A stretch of DNA of 64,000 bases from Nocardioides furvisabuli (GTDB lineage: Bacteria > Actinomycetota > Actinomycetes > Propionibacteriales > Nocardioidaceae), in contig NZ_JAIGQB010000007.1 of assembly GCF_021083185.1 (NCBI RefSeq), positions 1-64,000 of the forward strand. The letters are read 5' to 3'. A model generated the notes under the pieces. It worked only from the letters and a program-made list of their open reading frames with translations, was not told where the DNA came from and did no database searches. The position numbers and the translations under genes were made by a program. The stretch's first letter is position 1. The number at the start of each line of letters is the position of its first letter. Below are positions 51,993 through 61,474 of the stretch, piece after piece.

Positions 51993-52066
51993 GCGGACGT
52001 GGTGTAGTTGCAGCACGGCTCCCTTCCAGGGAGATGGTCGAGGTTCAAATCCTCGCGTCCGCTCCA
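51993..52066 (+). tRNA. tRNA-Gly (anticodon UCC)
   Basis: A complete cloverleaf. The acceptor stem GCGGACG pairs with CGTCCGC at 52056-52062. The D arm is GTGTAGTTGCAGCAC, the anticodon loop CTTCCAG carries TCC, and the T arm is CGAGGTTCAAATCCTCG. CCA is encoded at 52064-52066 after the discriminator T. It lies between trmL and an SDR gene with no other tRNA nearby. Confidence 0.93.
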
Positions 52067-52092
52067 CTTCTTCCTCCTCAGCAGCCGCGACC

Positions 52093-52098
52093 TAGGCT
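52093..52098 (+). promoter_or_regulatory. -10 box (TAGGCT) of the SDR gene, leaderless
   Basis: TAGGCT, six bases, then the ATG at 52105. Confidence 0.65.
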
Positions 52099-52104
52099 CG
52101 GGGC

Positions 52105-52947
52105 ATGACTGAGCAGACGATGGCGGGCCGTACGGTCCTGGTGACCGGGGCGAGCGACGGGATCGGCGCCGAGGCGGCGCGCGTGCTGGCGGAGCGGGGC
52201 GCGACGGTGCACGTCACCGGGCGCTCCCTCGACAAGCTGCGGCCGGTCGCGGAGGCCGTCGGCACCGAGCCCCTCGTCGCCGACTTCTCCCGCCTCGACG
52301 ACGTACGCCGCCTGGCCGAGCAGGTCGCCGAGCGCGTCGGCACGCTGGACGTGCTGATGAACAACGCCGGCGGCACCTTCTCCCCGTCCCGGACGACCGC
52401 CGACGGCCACGAGCCCAACTTCCAGGTCAACCACCTCGCGCCCTTCCTGCTCACGAACCTCCTGCACCCGAAGCTCGCCGCCGCTGGTCGCTCGCTCGTG
52501 GTGAACACGTCCAGCATCGCCAACCTGATGGGCAAGGTCGTGCTGGACGACCTCGACCACGAGCACCGCAAGGCGCGCGAGTTCGCGGCCTACGGCACGG
52601 GCAAGCTGATGAACATCGTCTTCACCCGCGGCGCCTCCGACCGCTGGTCCGGCGACGGCATCGTCTCGGTCGCCGTCCACCCCGGCCCGGTGGGGAGCTC
52701 CTTCGGACGTGACTCGTGGCTCGTGGGGCTGCTCTACCGCACGCCCCTGAAGCGCTTCGCCACGATCAGCGTCCCCGAGGGCGCGGCGCCCCTCGTCGCC
52801 CTCGCCGAGCGGGGGCCCGACCAGGAGCTCGACGGCCGCTACTTCAGCCGTTTCACCCCCGACGGTCGCGAGAACAGGCAGGCAAGCGACCGCGCGATCA
52901 TCGACGGGCTGTGGGAGCGGTCCGCAGCGCTCACCGGGATCGCCTGA
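52105..52947 (+). CDS. Short-chain dehydrogenase/reductase
   Basis: 280 residues with the retinol-dehydrogenase-like SDR pattern: cofactor motif TGASDGIGAEAA, the NAG motif as MNNAGG, and the NHLAPFLLTNLL helix. The catalytic Ser is in VVNTSSIAN, and the Tyr and Lys are in AYGTGKLMN, so the expected YxxxK becomes YGTGK. Activity is likely; the substrate is unknown. It converges on the aminopeptidase gene. Confidence 0.88.
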   Translation: MTEQTMAGRTVLVTGASDGIGAEAARVLAERGATVHVTGRSLDKLRPVAEAVGTEPLVADFSRLDDVRRLAEQVAERVGTLDVLMNNAGGTFSPSRTTADGHEPNFQVNHLAPFLLTNLLHPKLAAAGRSLVVNTSSIANLMGKVVLDDLDHEHRKAREFAAYGTGKLMNIVFTRGASDRWSGDGIVSVAVHPGPVGSSFGRDSWLVGLLYRTPLKRFATISVPEGAAPLVALAERGPDQELDGRYFSRFTPDGRENRQASDRAIIDGLWERSAALTGIA

Positions 52948-52957
52948 GCGGCCCGCC

Positions 52958-55390
52958 TCAGAGCGCGCGGGCGCGCAGCATCCGCAGCACCAGCTCGGAG
53001 CGCTCGGTGAGCGAGCCGACGACGACCGGCGCCGCCTCGGCGGCCGCCACCTCGCGGGCCCGCGCGACCCACGCCTCGTCGACGGCGTACAGCGGGAAGA
53101 GGCTGGCGGTGAGGGCGAGGCCCGGGATCATCCCGCCCTCGTGCAAGGTGGGCAGCGCCTCGAGGTAGCGCGCGGGGTAGGGGGCCAGCACGGGGTCCTG
53201 GCCGGGGCGCCAGAAGGCGGCCGCCACGGTGCGGGCGGCCTGGATCGGGACGGTGCGCCCCACCACGGCTGTCCAGGCCTCGTCCTTGGCCTCGGCCGAG
53301 GGTGAGCTGGCACGTACGGCGAGGGCGCGGACCCACGCGTCGGGGTCGGGGTCGCGCTCCTGAAGCGCCTGCACCGCGTCGGTGTCGACCTCGCCGAGCT
53401 CGGCCCGGCGCTCGAGGACGTACCACTGCAGGTCGAGGTCGTCGCCGGCCAGCTCGCGCACGGTGGCGAGGTCGTCCTCGCCGGTCGCGGTGCCGGCCAA
53501 CGCACGCAGGGCAGCCTGCCGGGACACCCCGGTGTCGACCATCTGGCGCGCGGCAGCGGCGACCTGTGCCTCGAGGCTGGCGCGCTCGGACTCCGGTGCC
53601 CACCGCCGGGCGGCCTGGAGGGCGAGCTCGAGGCAGGGCTCGGCAACCGTCTCCACGGTCTCCACGCGCAGCACGTCGGTGAGCGCGCCCACGGCCTCGG
53701 CCGTCGTGGCGTCGCCGTGGGAGAGCATGTCCCACACGGTGGCCATCGCCACGGCACGGGTCAGGGTCGTGGGCAGGCCCGAGGGGTGGCTGACCAGCAC
53801 CTGGCGCCCGGCGGCGTCGGGTCGGGTGGTGGCGAAGGTCGTGTCGTCGTGGTTGACGAGGTAGAGGTCGGCGTCGGGGAGGCCCTCGACCGGGGTGCGC
53901 TCGCCGGCCACCTCGACCCGGACCGAGCCGACCTCCTCGAGCGCGTCGCCGGCGCGACGGTAGGCACCCACGCCCACCACCTGCGGGTGCGGGGCGCCGT
54001 GGGCGCCGGCTGCGGTGAGCACGAGACCGTCGTCAGCCTGCTCGATGCCGAGCCGGTCGACACCGGCGGTCTCCAGCCAGGCCGTGCGCCACGGCTGGAG
54101 GTCGCGCCCGCTGGCCTGCTCGAGCGCACCGACGAGGTCGTCGAGCGTGGTGTTGCCCCACGCGTGCTCGGCGAAGTAGGCGCTCATGCCGACGCAGAAG
54201 GTGTCCTCGCCGACGAAGTGCATGAGCTGCTTGAGCACCGCCGCACCCTTGGGATAGGTGATCGAGTCGAAGATCGACTCCGCGTCGGCCACGGTGGGCA
54301 CGGGCTGTCGGATCGGGTGCGAGGCCGGGCCCTGGTCGGCGAGGTAGGCGTTGAGCTTGTCGCCGACGAGGTTGTTGGCCGCGGTGTCGCCGTAGGCGGT
54401 GGCGCGCTCGGCGGCCCACATGCAGGCGAACTCGGCGAAGGCCTCGTTGAGCCAGAGGTCGTCCCACCAGCGCATCGTGACGATGTTGCCGAACCACATG
54501 TGCGCCATCTCGTGCAGCAGCACGTTGGCGAACACCTGCCACTCGGCGGTGGTCGGCTCGTGGCGGCGCAGGATGGCGTCGGACCACGTGACGCAGCCGT
54601 AGTTCTCCATCGCCCCGCCGAACTCGGGCAGGAACACCTGGTCGTAGGACCGCTGCGGGAAGGGCATGCCGAAGCGGTCGCCGAAGAACTCCAGCCCCTG
54701 CGTGGTGAGGGTGAAGAGCTGCCCGGCGTCGCGCTCCAGCGCAGCGGCGAGGGTCTGGCGCGCGTAGAGGCCGAGGTCGTGGCCGCCGGCCTCGTGCCGC
54801 ACCTCGACGAAGGGACCGCCCACCACGACCGGGTTGTACGTCGACAGGGGGGGTGTCGGCTCGAAGGTCCAGCGCCGACCACCGTCGACGTCCTCGACCA
54901 GCGGTTCGCCGGAGTTGCTGACGACCGTCCAGGCGGCGGGTGCGGTGACGGTGAAGGCGTGCGGCGCCTTGAGGTCGGGCTGGTCGAAGCAGGCCCACGC
55001 GTAGCGCGCCTCGTCGGGCTCGAACGAGGTCCAGAGGTAGACGTTGTCGTCGCCGGGGTCGACGGCGCGGTGGACCCCGCGACCGTGCTGGGTGTCGCGC
55101 TGGACGGTGGCGATCACGAGCGTGTTCTTCTCGGCCAGCCCGTCGAGGACGATCCGGCCCTCCTGCGGCGCGGGCAGCAGCTGACCGTCGAGCGTGGCCG
55201 ACTCGACCTCGGCGCAGCAGTCGACGAAGGTCGACGCCCCCTCGGCGGCCGTGAAGCGGATCGTGCTGACGGCACGGAAGTCGGGGCCGTCGACCAGGCC
55301 GGTGAGGTCGATCGAGATGTCGTAGGAGGTGACCGACAGGAGGGCCGCACGCTCGACGGCCTCCTCCTGCCGAAGGCTGCGGACGGGCAC
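52958..55390 (-). CDS. pepN: Aminopeptidase N (M1 family)
   Basis: A zinc aminopeptidase of 810 residues, cytoplasmic. The substrate motif GAMEN is at about 259-263, the zinc site HEMAH at 293-297 with the third ligand Glu316 in NEAFAEF, and an ERAP1-like C-terminal helical domain follows. The order and length match actinobacterial PepN. The GTG at 55390 has a GAGG-type site about ten bases upstream; later starts are possible because about 15 residues precede the conserved region. Confidence 0.93.
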   Translation of the reverse strand: MPVRSLRQEEAVERAALLSVTSYDISIDLTGLVDGPDFRAVSTIRFTAAEGASTFVDCCAEVESATLDGQLLPAPQEGRIVLDGLAEKNTLVIATVQRDTQHGRGVHRAVDPGDDNVYLWTSFEPDEARYAWACFDQPDLKAPHAFTVTAPAAWTVVSNSGEPLVEDVDGGRRWTFEPTPPLSTYNPVVVGGPFVEVRHEAGGHDLGLYARQTLAAALERDAGQLFTLTTQGLEFFGDRFGMPFPQRSYDQVFLPEFGGAMENYGCVTWSDAILRRHEPTTAEWQVFANVLLHEMAHMWFGNIVTMRWWDDLWLNEAFAEFACMWAAERATAYGDTAANNLVGDKLNAYLADQGPASHPIRQPVPTVADAESIFDSITYPKGAAVLKQLMHFVGEDTFCVGMSAYFAEHAWGNTTLDDLVGALEQASGRDLQPWRTAWLETAGVDRLGIEQADDGLVLTAAGAHGAPHPQVVGVGAYRRAGDALEEVGSVRVEVAGERTPVEGLPDADLYLVNHDDTTFATTRPDAAGRQVLVSHPSGLPTTLTRAVAMATVWDMLSHGDATTAEAVGALTDVLRVETVETVAEPCLELALQAARRWAPESERASLEAQVAAAARQMVDTGVSRQAALRALAGTATGEDDLATVRELAGDDLDLQWYVLERRAELGEVDTDAVQALQERDPDPDAWVRALAVRASSPSAEAKDEAWTAVVGRTVPIQAARTVAAAFWRPGQDPVLAPYPARYLEALPTLHEGGMIPGLALTASLFPLYAVDEAWVARAREVAAAEAAPVVVGSLTERSELVLRMLRARAL

Positions 55391-55483
55391 GGGGTGGTCC
55401 TCACTCGAGGTCGGGTGGTGCGTACGACGCCCGAGGCGAGCGACGGGTGCAGCCTAGGGCGGGCGCCTCGGTCGGGGCGAGGG

Positions 55484-56338
55484 TCACTCGCCGATGCGCG
55501 TGCGCACCTCGTAGAGCTCGGGGAAGAACGTCAGACTGAGCGCGCGGCGGAGGAAGTCCACGCCGGACGACCCACCGGTGCCGACCTTGTGCCCGATGAC
55601 GCGCTGCACGACCTGCAGGTGGCGGAAGCGCCACTGCTGGAAGGCGTCCTCGATGTCGACGAGCTCCTCGCAGGTCTCGTAGACGCCCCAGTGCTCGGCC
55701 GGCGCGGCGTAGACGGAGGCGAAGACCTCGACCAGGTCGGGGTCGGTGGTGTGCGGCTGCGTCCAGTCGCGCTCCAGCAGCCGTTGCGGGACGGCGTACC
55801 CCTGGCGGGCGAGGTGGGCGAGGAACTCGTCGTAGAGCGACGGCTCGTGGAGCAGCTCGTCGAGCGCGGCGCGGGCGCCCTCGTCGTGGGAGAAGACGTC
55901 GACCATGTCAGCGTTCTTGTTGCCGAGGAGGAACTCCACCTCGCGGTACTGCGCGGACTGGAAGCCCGAGCTCGTGGCGAGGAACGGGCGGATCTCGGCG
56001 TACTCGCTCGGGGTCAACGTCGCGAGCACCGACCACTGGTCGGTGAGGGTGTGCTGGATGTGCTTGATCCGCGCCATCCGCTTGAGGGCGGGGGAGAGGT
56101 CGTCGGAGCGGAGCAGCGCGCGGGCCGAGCGGAGCTCGTGGATCATCAGCTTGAGCCACAGCTCGCTGGTCTGGTGCTGCACGATGAAGAGCAGCTCGTC
56201 GTGCTGCTGGGGGTCCGACCGGGGCTGCTGGGCCGCGAGCAGGACGTCGAGTCGCAGGTAGTCGCCGTAGGACATCGAGCGCGAGAAGTCCTTCTCGATG
56301 CCGTCCTCGAGCTCGCGCCTGTTCGGTGATCCATCCAT
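55484..56338 (-). CDS. kynA: Tryptophan 2,3-dioxygenase
   Basis: A heme enzyme that opens the indole ring of tryptophan to N-formylkynurenine. 284 residues. With the ATG at 56338, residue numbers match those of the Xanthomonas enzyme: F51, H55 (IVQHQ), Y113, R117, S124, the heme ligand H240 and T254 (GTGGSSG). This agreement and the TAGGTT box seven bases upstream support this start over the TTG at 56347. No kynU or kynB gene is nearby, so the rest of the pathway is elsewhere or lacking. Confidence 0.95.
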   Translation of the reverse strand: MDGSPNRRELEDGIEKDFSRSMSYGDYLRLDVLLAAQQPRSDPQQHDELLFIVQHQTSELWLKLMIHELRSARALLRSDDLSPALKRMARIKHIQHTLTDQWSVLATLTPSEYAEIRPFLATSSGFQSAQYREVEFLLGNKNADMVDVFSHDEGARAALDELLHEPSLYDEFLAHLARQGYAVPQRLLERDWTQPHTTDPDLVEVFASVYAAPAEHWGVYETCEELVDIEDAFQQWRFRHLQVVQRVIGHKVGTGGSSGVDFLRRALSLTFFPELYEVRTRIGE

Positions 56339-56345
56339 GGGCGGC

Positions 56346-56351
56346 AACCTA
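56346..56351 (-). promoter_or_regulatory. -10 box (TAGGTT) of kynA, leaderless
   Basis: Minus-strand TAGGTT, seven bases, then the ATG at 56338. Confidence 0.6.
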
Positions 56352-56378
56352 TCCCTCGTCGCGGTCGGTGGCCTCGTC

Positions 56379-56384
56379 TACCGT
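56379..56384 (+). promoter_or_regulatory. -10 box (TACCGT) of the DNA glycosylase gene, leaderless
   Basis: TACCGT, seven bases, then the ATG at 56392. It lies 28 bases from the divergent kynA -10 box. Confidence 0.5.
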
Positions 56385-56391
56385 CGACGCC

Positions 56392-57327
56392 ATGCCCCCC
56401 GCCGAGCCCGAGCGCAGCCGCACCTGGGTGCCGCACTGGCCGTGCGCTCCTGCGCAGGCGCTGCGCCCCCAGCGTCGCGGAGCGGGCGACCCGACGCAGC
56501 GCCACGAGGAGTCGGGACGGATCTGGCGCGCGATGCGTACGCCGACCGGGCCGGCGACGCTGGCGATCCTGCCGCGGCCCTCGACGGGCGACGTCCTCGG
56601 GCGGGCGTGGGGGCCGGGCGCCGACTGGGCGCTCGAGTCGATGCCGGGCCTGCTCGGCGCGGACGACGACCCGAGCGGGTTCGAGGCGCACCACCACCCC
56701 GAGGTCGCGGCCGGGTGGCGCAGCCACCAGCACTGGCGCATCGGCCGCACCGGCCTGGTGATGGAGTCGCTGGTGCCGTCGATCCTCGAGCAGAAGGTCA
56801 CCGGCAAGCAGGCCTTCGGCTCCTTCCGCGAGCTCGTGCGGCGCCACGGCGAGCCCGCGCCCGGGCCGGTCGCGGCCCTGCGCCTGATGGTGCAACCGAC
56901 GCCGGCCACCATCGCCGCGATCCCGTCGTGGGAGTGGCTGCGGCTCGGCGTCCAGCCCGCCCAGTCGCGCACCCTCGTCACCGCCTGCCGGCTCGCGCCG
57001 TCGCTGGAGCGGATCACCGAGGTGTCCGTCGAGGAGGCCGACAAGCGCCTGCGATCCGTGCGCGGCATCGGCGTGTGGACCAGCGCGGAGGTGCGCCAGC
57101 GCGCCCTCGGCGACCCCGACGCGGTGAGCTTCGGCGACTACCACCTCGCCAATTGGGTCGGGTGGGCGCTCGTCGGCCACGACATCACCGACGACGAGAT
57201 GGCCGAGCTCCTCGAGCCCTACCGCCCCCACCGCGGCCGGGCCGCCGCGATGGCGATGGCCGGGGGGCAGCAGCGCCCGCGCCGGGGCCCGCGGATGAGC
57301 ATCCCGACGCACCTGCCAACGAGGTGA
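56392..57327 (+). CDS. AlkA-like DNA-3-methyladenine glycosylase (HhH-GPD)
   Basis: A 311-residue base-excision repair glycosylase. The helix-hairpin-helix lies in RLRSVRGIGVWTSAEV, and the catalytic Asp follows in VSFGDYHLAN. EQKVTGKQAF is the conserved helix before it. The N-terminal 30 residues are Pro/Arg-rich and probably disordered. It removes alkylated purines. It ends three bases before the cardiolipin-synthase-like gene on the other strand. Confidence 0.9.
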   Translation: MPPAEPERSRTWVPHWPCAPAQALRPQRRGAGDPTQRHEESGRIWRAMRTPTGPATLAILPRPSTGDVLGRAWGPGADWALESMPGLLGADDDPSGFEAHHHPEVAAGWRSHQHWRIGRTGLVMESLVPSILEQKVTGKQAFGSFRELVRRHGEPAPGPVAALRLMVQPTPATIAAIPSWEWLRLGVQPAQSRTLVTACRLAPSLERITEVSVEEADKRLRSVRGIGVWTSAEVRQRALGDPDAVSFGDYHLANWVGWALVGHDITDDEMAELLEPYRPHRGRAAAMAMAGGQQRPRRGPRMSIPTHLPTR

Positions 57328-57330
57328 GGC

Positions 57331-58575
57331 TCAGAGCAGCGGGCGCAGAGGCGCCAGGAAGCTCTCGGTGAACTTGCGGTTGAGGTCGCGCGCCTCCCAC
57401 TCGTGGAGCGTGAGCTCGAGGCAGTTGCCCTCGTCGGCGAGGAAGACCCGCTCCATCACCGCCGCGAAGTCGGGGTCGATGACCTCGATGTTGATCTCGT
57501 AGTTGCCCTGCAGGCTGAGCCGGTCGATGTTGGCCGTGCCGACCGTGGCCCAGCTGCCGTCGATGGTGGCGGTCTTGGCGTGCACCATCGCGTCCTTGAA
57601 ACGCAGGATCCGCGCCCCCGACGCGAGCAGCTGGCCGTAGTAGCCGCGCGAGATCCAGTCCGCGACGATGTGGTTGGACTTCAGCGGCAGCAGGATGCGG
57701 ACGTCGACCCCGCGGCGCGCCGCGTCGGTCAGCGCGTCGACGAAGTCCTGGTCGGGCAAGAAGTAGGCCGTGGTCAGCCAGATGTTGTGGCTGGCGCGGT
57801 TGATCGCCTCGAGGTACATGCTGCGGATCGGGAAGTTCCACTGCCGCGGGCTGTTGCGGTGGATGCGGATCTGCGGGTCCCACTGCGACGACGTCTCCAG
57901 CAGCAGCGGACGCTCGCTGCGGCGCAGCCGGTGGCGGCGGTTGAGGTTCCAGAAGTCGGCGAAGGCGCGCTTGAGGTCCCACACGCCCGGGCCGGTGATC
58001 CGCACGTGCGTGTCGCGCCACTCGGTGGCGTACGCCGAGCCGATGTTGTAGCCGCCGAGGAAGGCGACCTCCTCGTCGACGACCAGCATCTTGCGGTGGT
58101 CGCGACCGTAGTGGCGCAGGTCCCAGAAGCGCAGGCCGGCAGTCCACACGGGATAGCGCAGCACCTTCAGCGACGGGGAGAACCGCTTGAAGGCGGGGGA
58201 GACGACCATGTTGGCGAAGCCGTCGTAGATGCAGTGGACGTCGACGCCCCGCTCAGCAGCAGCTGTGAGCGCGGTCTTGAACTTCCACCCGATCTCGTCG
58301 CCCTTCCAGATGTAGGTCTCGAAGAGGATCTGCTTCTTCGCCCCGTCGATCGCGGCGAGCATGTCGTCGTAGAGGTCACGCCCGAAGGTGTAGGTCGTGA
58401 TCAGACCGTCGCCGACCGGCACGGTCTCCGGGACGGTCACGGGGAAGGGCTTCGGCTTCTTGCCGCGGCGGCGGTAGGAGTCGACGAGCGACAGCGCCAC
58501 GGCCAGTCCGACCTGCAGTCCGAGGAGGCCGAGCAGGGTCCGCCGCGCGGTGGTCAACAGGCGGGCGACGGTCAC
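57331..58575 (-). CDS. Phospholipase D-family protein, cardiolipin synthase-like
   Basis: 414 residues with an N-terminal membrane helix (LLGLLGLQVGLAVALSLVDS) and two PLD domains. The first HKD motif is HYGRDHRKMLVVDEEVAFLGG (the motif being HRKMLVVD), the second is VHAKTATIDGSWATVGTAN. Such proteins condense phosphatidyl groups into cardiolipin or related lipids; the exact reaction is not shown. GTG start at 58575, six bases after TAGATT. Confidence 0.88.
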   Translation of the reverse strand: MTVARLLTTARRTLLGLLGLQVGLAVALSLVDSYRRRGKKPKPFPVTVPETVPVGDGLITTYTFGRDLYDDMLAAIDGAKKQILFETYIWKGDEIGWKFKTALTAAAERGVDVHCIYDGFANMVVSPAFKRFSPSLKVLRYPVWTAGLRFWDLRHYGRDHRKMLVVDEEVAFLGGYNIGSAYATEWRDTHVRITGPGVWDLKRAFADFWNLNRRHRLRRSERPLLLETSSQWDPQIRIHRNSPRQWNFPIRSMYLEAINRASHNIWLTTAYFLPDQDFVDALTDAARRGVDVRILLPLKSNHIVADWISRGYYGQLLASGARILRFKDAMVHAKTATIDGSWATVGTANIDRLSLQGNYEINIEVIDPDFAAVMERVFLADEGNCLELTLHEWEARDLNRKFTESFLAPLRPLL

Positions 58576-58581
58576 GCGGAC

Positions 58582-58587
58582 AATCTA
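58582..58587 (-). promoter_or_regulatory. -10 box (TAGATT) of the cardiolipin synthase-like gene, leaderless
   Basis: Minus-strand TAGATT, six bases, then the GTG at 58575. It lies just after the 72-codon membrane-protein ORF. Confidence 0.6.
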
Positions 58588-58803
58588 GCCACGCAGTCCA
58601 CTCGAGCGCCGCCACGGCGCCCGGTTCCACGTCTCGACCCTGGGGGACATCGCGGCCGCGACGTGGGCGACGGCCAGCGCGACCTGCGCCAGCCCCAGCC
58701 AGGTCCGTCCCGTGCTCATCACCCAGAGCCCAAGCAGCCCCCAGCACGCTGCCACGACGAAGGACCACGTGCGTCGGCTGGGCCCGGTCCCGGTGCGCTC
58801 CAT
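58585..58803 (-). CDS. Small two-helix membrane protein
   Basis: 72 residues with two predicted membrane helices (WSFVVAACWGLLGLWVM and WLGLAQVALAVAHVAAA) and a basic C-terminus. The ATG at 58803 is six bases after TGGACT, a weak -10 match. No family is recognised. It ends just upstream of, and overlaps the promoter of, the cardiolipin synthase-like gene. Confidence 0.55.
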   Translation of the reverse strand: MERTGTGPSRRTWSFVVAACWGLLGLWVMSTGRTWLGLAQVALAVAHVAAAMSPRVETWNRAPWRRSSGLRG

Positions 58804-58862
58804 CGCTCGAGTCCAGGGCTCACCCCCGCACGCGGGGTGGAGCCGCTGTCGGTGGCGGCCCG

Positions 58863-58868
58863 TAGGCT
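58863..58868 (+). promoter_or_regulatory. uvrB -10 box (TAGGCT), leaderless
   Basis: TAGGCT, six bases, then the ATG at 58875. No LexA-type palindrome is visible near it. Confidence 0.65.
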
Positions 58869-58874
58869 CGACGC

Positions 58875-61004
58875 ATGCGTCCAGTCACCGATCTCCAGCG
58901 CCGGGTGGCCCCCTTCAAGGTGGTCTCCGACTACGAGCCCTCCGGCGACCAGCCGGCGGCGATCAAGGAGATCGTCGAGCGGATCAACGCCGGCGAGCAG
59001 GACGTCGTGCTGCTCGGCGCGACCGGCACCGGCAAGACCGCGACGGTGGCGTGGGTGGCCGAGCAGGTCCAGCGTCCGGTGCTGGTGCTCCAGCCCAACA
59101 AGACCCTCGCCGCGCAGTTCGCCAACGAGCTGCGCCAGCTCTTCCCGGAGAACGCAGTCGAATACTTCGTCTCCTACTACGACTACTACCAGCCCGAGGC
59201 CTACGTCCCCCAGACCGACACCTACATCGAGAAGGACTCCTCGATCAACGAGGAGGTCGAGCGGCTGCGCCACAGCGCGACCAACAGCCTGCTCACCCGC
59301 CGCGACACGATCGTGGTCTCGACGGTGTCCTGCATCTACGGCCTCGGCACCCCGCAGGAGTACGTCGACCGGATGCTGCGCCTCAACGTCGGCGAGGAGC
59401 ACGACCGCGACTCGGTGCTGCGCCGGCTGGTGGAGATCCAGTACACCCGCAACGACATGTCCTTCACCCGCGGCACCTTCCGCGTGCGCGGTGACACCCT
59501 CGAGATCTTCCCCGTCTACGAGGAGCTCGCGGTCCGGGTCGAGTTCTTCGGCGACGAGATCGAGCGGTTGATGACGCTCCACCCGATCACCGGCGAGGTG
59601 ATCTCCGAGGACACCGAGCTCCACGTCTTCCCCGCCACCCACTACGTCGCCGGTCCGGAGCGGATGGAGCGCGCGATCAAGGGCATCGAGCTCGAGCTCG
59701 ACGACCAGCTCGCGACCTTCGAGAAGCAGGGCAAGCTGCTCGAGGCGCAGCGACTGCGGATGCGCACGACCTACGACGTCGAGATGATGCGCCAGGTGGG
59801 CTCGTGCTCGGGCATCGAGAACTACTCGATGCACATGGACGGCCGCAAGCCCGGCAGCGCGCCCAACACCCTGCTCGACTACTTCCCCGAGGACTTCGTG
59901 CTCGTCGTCGACGAGTCCCACGTCGCGGTGCCGCAGATCGGCGGCATGTACGAAGGCGACATGTCGCGCAAGCGCAACCTCGTCGACCACGGCTTCCGGC
60001 TGCCCAGTGCGATGGACAACCGGCCGCTGCGGTGGGAAGAGTTTCTCGAGCGGATCGGCCAGACGATCTACCTGTCCGCGACCCCGGGCAACTACGAGCT
60101 CGACCGGGTCGGCGGCATCGACGGCACGGTGCAGCAGATCATCCGCCCGACCGGCCTGATCGACCCCGAGGTCGTCGTGAAGCCGACCAAGGGCCAGATC
60201 GACGACCTGATCCACGAGATCCGCACCCGCGCCGACAAGAACGAGCGCGTGCTGGTCACCACGCTGACCAAGAAGATGTCCGAGGACCTCACTGACTACC
60301 TCCTCGACGCCGGCATCCGCACCCGCTACCTCCACTCGGAGGTCGACACGCTGCGCCGCATCGAGCTGCTCCGAGAGCTGCGGATGGGCGAGTACGACGT
60401 CCTGGTCGGCATCAACCTGCTCCGCGAGGGCCTCGACCTGCCGGAGGTGTCGCTCGTCGCGATCCTCGACGCCGACAAGGAGGGCTTCCTGCGCTCCGAC
60501 AAGTCCCTCATCCAGACCATCGGTCGTGCGGCTCGCAACGTGTCCGGCCAGGTCCACATGTACGCCGACAAGATCACGCCCTCGATGGAGAACGCGATCG
60601 GCGAGACCAACCGTCGCCGTGCGATCCAGGTCGCCTACAACACCGAGCGCGGGATCGATCCCCAGCCGCTGCGCAAGAAGATCGCCGACATCACCGAGAT
60701 GCTCGCCCGCGAGGACGAGAACACCGAAGAGCTGCTCCGCACCTGGGCCGACGTCGGTCAGAAGGGTCGCGCAGGGGGAGTCAAGGCCGGGAAGTCGCCG
60801 ACGCCCGCCCTGTCGCGCATCCATGCCGAGGCGCCCGACACCGCCGGCATCCCGAGCAGCGATCTCGCCGAGCTCATCCAGGGCCTCACCGACCAGATGA
60901 AGACCGCGGCCGCCGAGCTGCAGTTCGAGGTGGCGGCACGCCTGCGCGACGAGATCAGCGACCTCAAGAAGGAGCTCCGCCAGATGATGGAAGCGACCAA
61001 GTAG
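58875..61004 (+). CDS. uvrB: Excinuclease ABC subunit B
   Basis: The DNA damage-verifying helicase-like subunit of nucleotide excision repair. 709 residues. Walker A (GATGTGKT) is at about 48-55. The damage-probing beta-hairpin is in [13 protein letters not shown]. Helicase motifs include [20 protein letters not shown] and TIGRAARN. The C-terminal UVR motif that contacts UvrC spans roughly 665-705. uvrA and uvrC are not in the window. It converges on the VOC gene, six bases away. Confidence 0.97.
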   Translation: MRPVTDLQRRVAPFKVVSDYEPSGDQPAAIKEIVERINAGEQDVVLLGATGTGKTATVAWVAEQVQRPVLVLQPNKTLAAQFANELRQLFPENAVEYFVSYYDYYQPEAYVPQTDTYIEKDSSINEEVERLRHSATNSLLTRRDTIVVSTVSCIYGLGTPQEYVDRMLRLNVGEEHDRDSVLRRLVEIQYTRNDMSFTRGTFRVRGDTLEIFPVYEELAVRVEFFGDEIERLMTLHPITGEVISEDTELHVFPATHYVAGPERMERAIKGIELELDDQLATFEKQGKLLEAQRLRMRTTYDVEMMRQVGSCSGIENYSMHMDGRKPGSAPNTLLDYFPEDFVLVVDESHVAVPQIGGMYEGDMSRKRNLVDHGFRLPSAMDNRPLRWEEFLERIGQTIYLSATPGNYELDRVGGIDGTVQQIIRPTGLIDPEVVVKPTKGQIDDLIHEIRTRADKNERVLVTTLTKKMSEDLTDYLLDAGIRTRYLHSEVDTLRRIELLRELRMGEYDVLVGINLLREGLDLPEVSLVAILDADKEGFLRSDKSLIQTIGRAARNVSGQVHMYADKITPSMENAIGETNRRRAIQVAYNTERGIDPQPLRKKIADITEMLAREDENTEELLRTWADVGQKGRAGGVKAGKSPTPALSRIHAEAPDTAGIPSSDLAELIQGLTDQMKTAAAELQFEVAARLRDEISDLKKELRQMMEATK

Positions 61005-61010
61005 CCTCGC

Positions 61011-61394
61011 TCAGGCGGTCTCCCAGAGCCCGATCAGGTTGCCCTCGGTGTCAGTGAAGTAGCCGGTGAAGCCCATGTCGCCGACGGCCATCTTCTCGGT
61101 GACCGTCTTCCCGCCGGCGGCCTCCACCTTGCGCAGCGCGTCGTCCACGCTCGCCACGTCGATGACGAGGTTCGGCGCCTTGCCCGGGAAATCCGCGCTC
61201 CGCTCGAACATCCCGCCGTTGATGAATCCCGGCTCGGTCGGACCCTCCTCGGGGTCGCTCGGGCCGGTCATGACCATCGTGTAGTCCATGCCTGGCACGA
61301 CGGCCGTCTGCCAACCGAACGTCTCCGTGTAGAACGCCTTGGCACGGTCGCCGTCGTCGAACGGGATCTCGAAGTGCACCACCTTGCCTGACAT
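61011..61394 (-). CDS. VOC-family (glyoxalase/bleomycin resistance-like) protein
   Basis: 127 residues made of two beta-alpha-beta-beta-beta halves: VVHFEIPFDDGDRAKAFYTE-type start and VIDVASVDDALRKVEAAGGK with GYFTDTEGNLIGLWE. The function is unknown; many relatives are metal-binding and unassigned. The ATG at 61394 has GGGAGG about four bases upstream, so this start is preferred although the frame is open for over 300 bases upstream, through the DUF1707 remnant. Confidence 0.85.
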   Translation of the reverse strand: MSGKVVHFEIPFDDGDRAKAFYTETFGWQTAVVPGMDYTMVMTGPSDPEEGPTEPGFINGGMFERSADFPGKAPNLVIDVASVDDALRKVEAAGGKTVTEKMAVGDMGFTGYFTDTEGNLIGLWETA

Positions 61395-61474
61395 GCTGCC
61401 TCCCTCGTCGCAGTGTCGATCCTCCAGTGAACTGCGGCTCGCGGAGCGGGTCAACAGGTGCATGCCGGTCGGTC

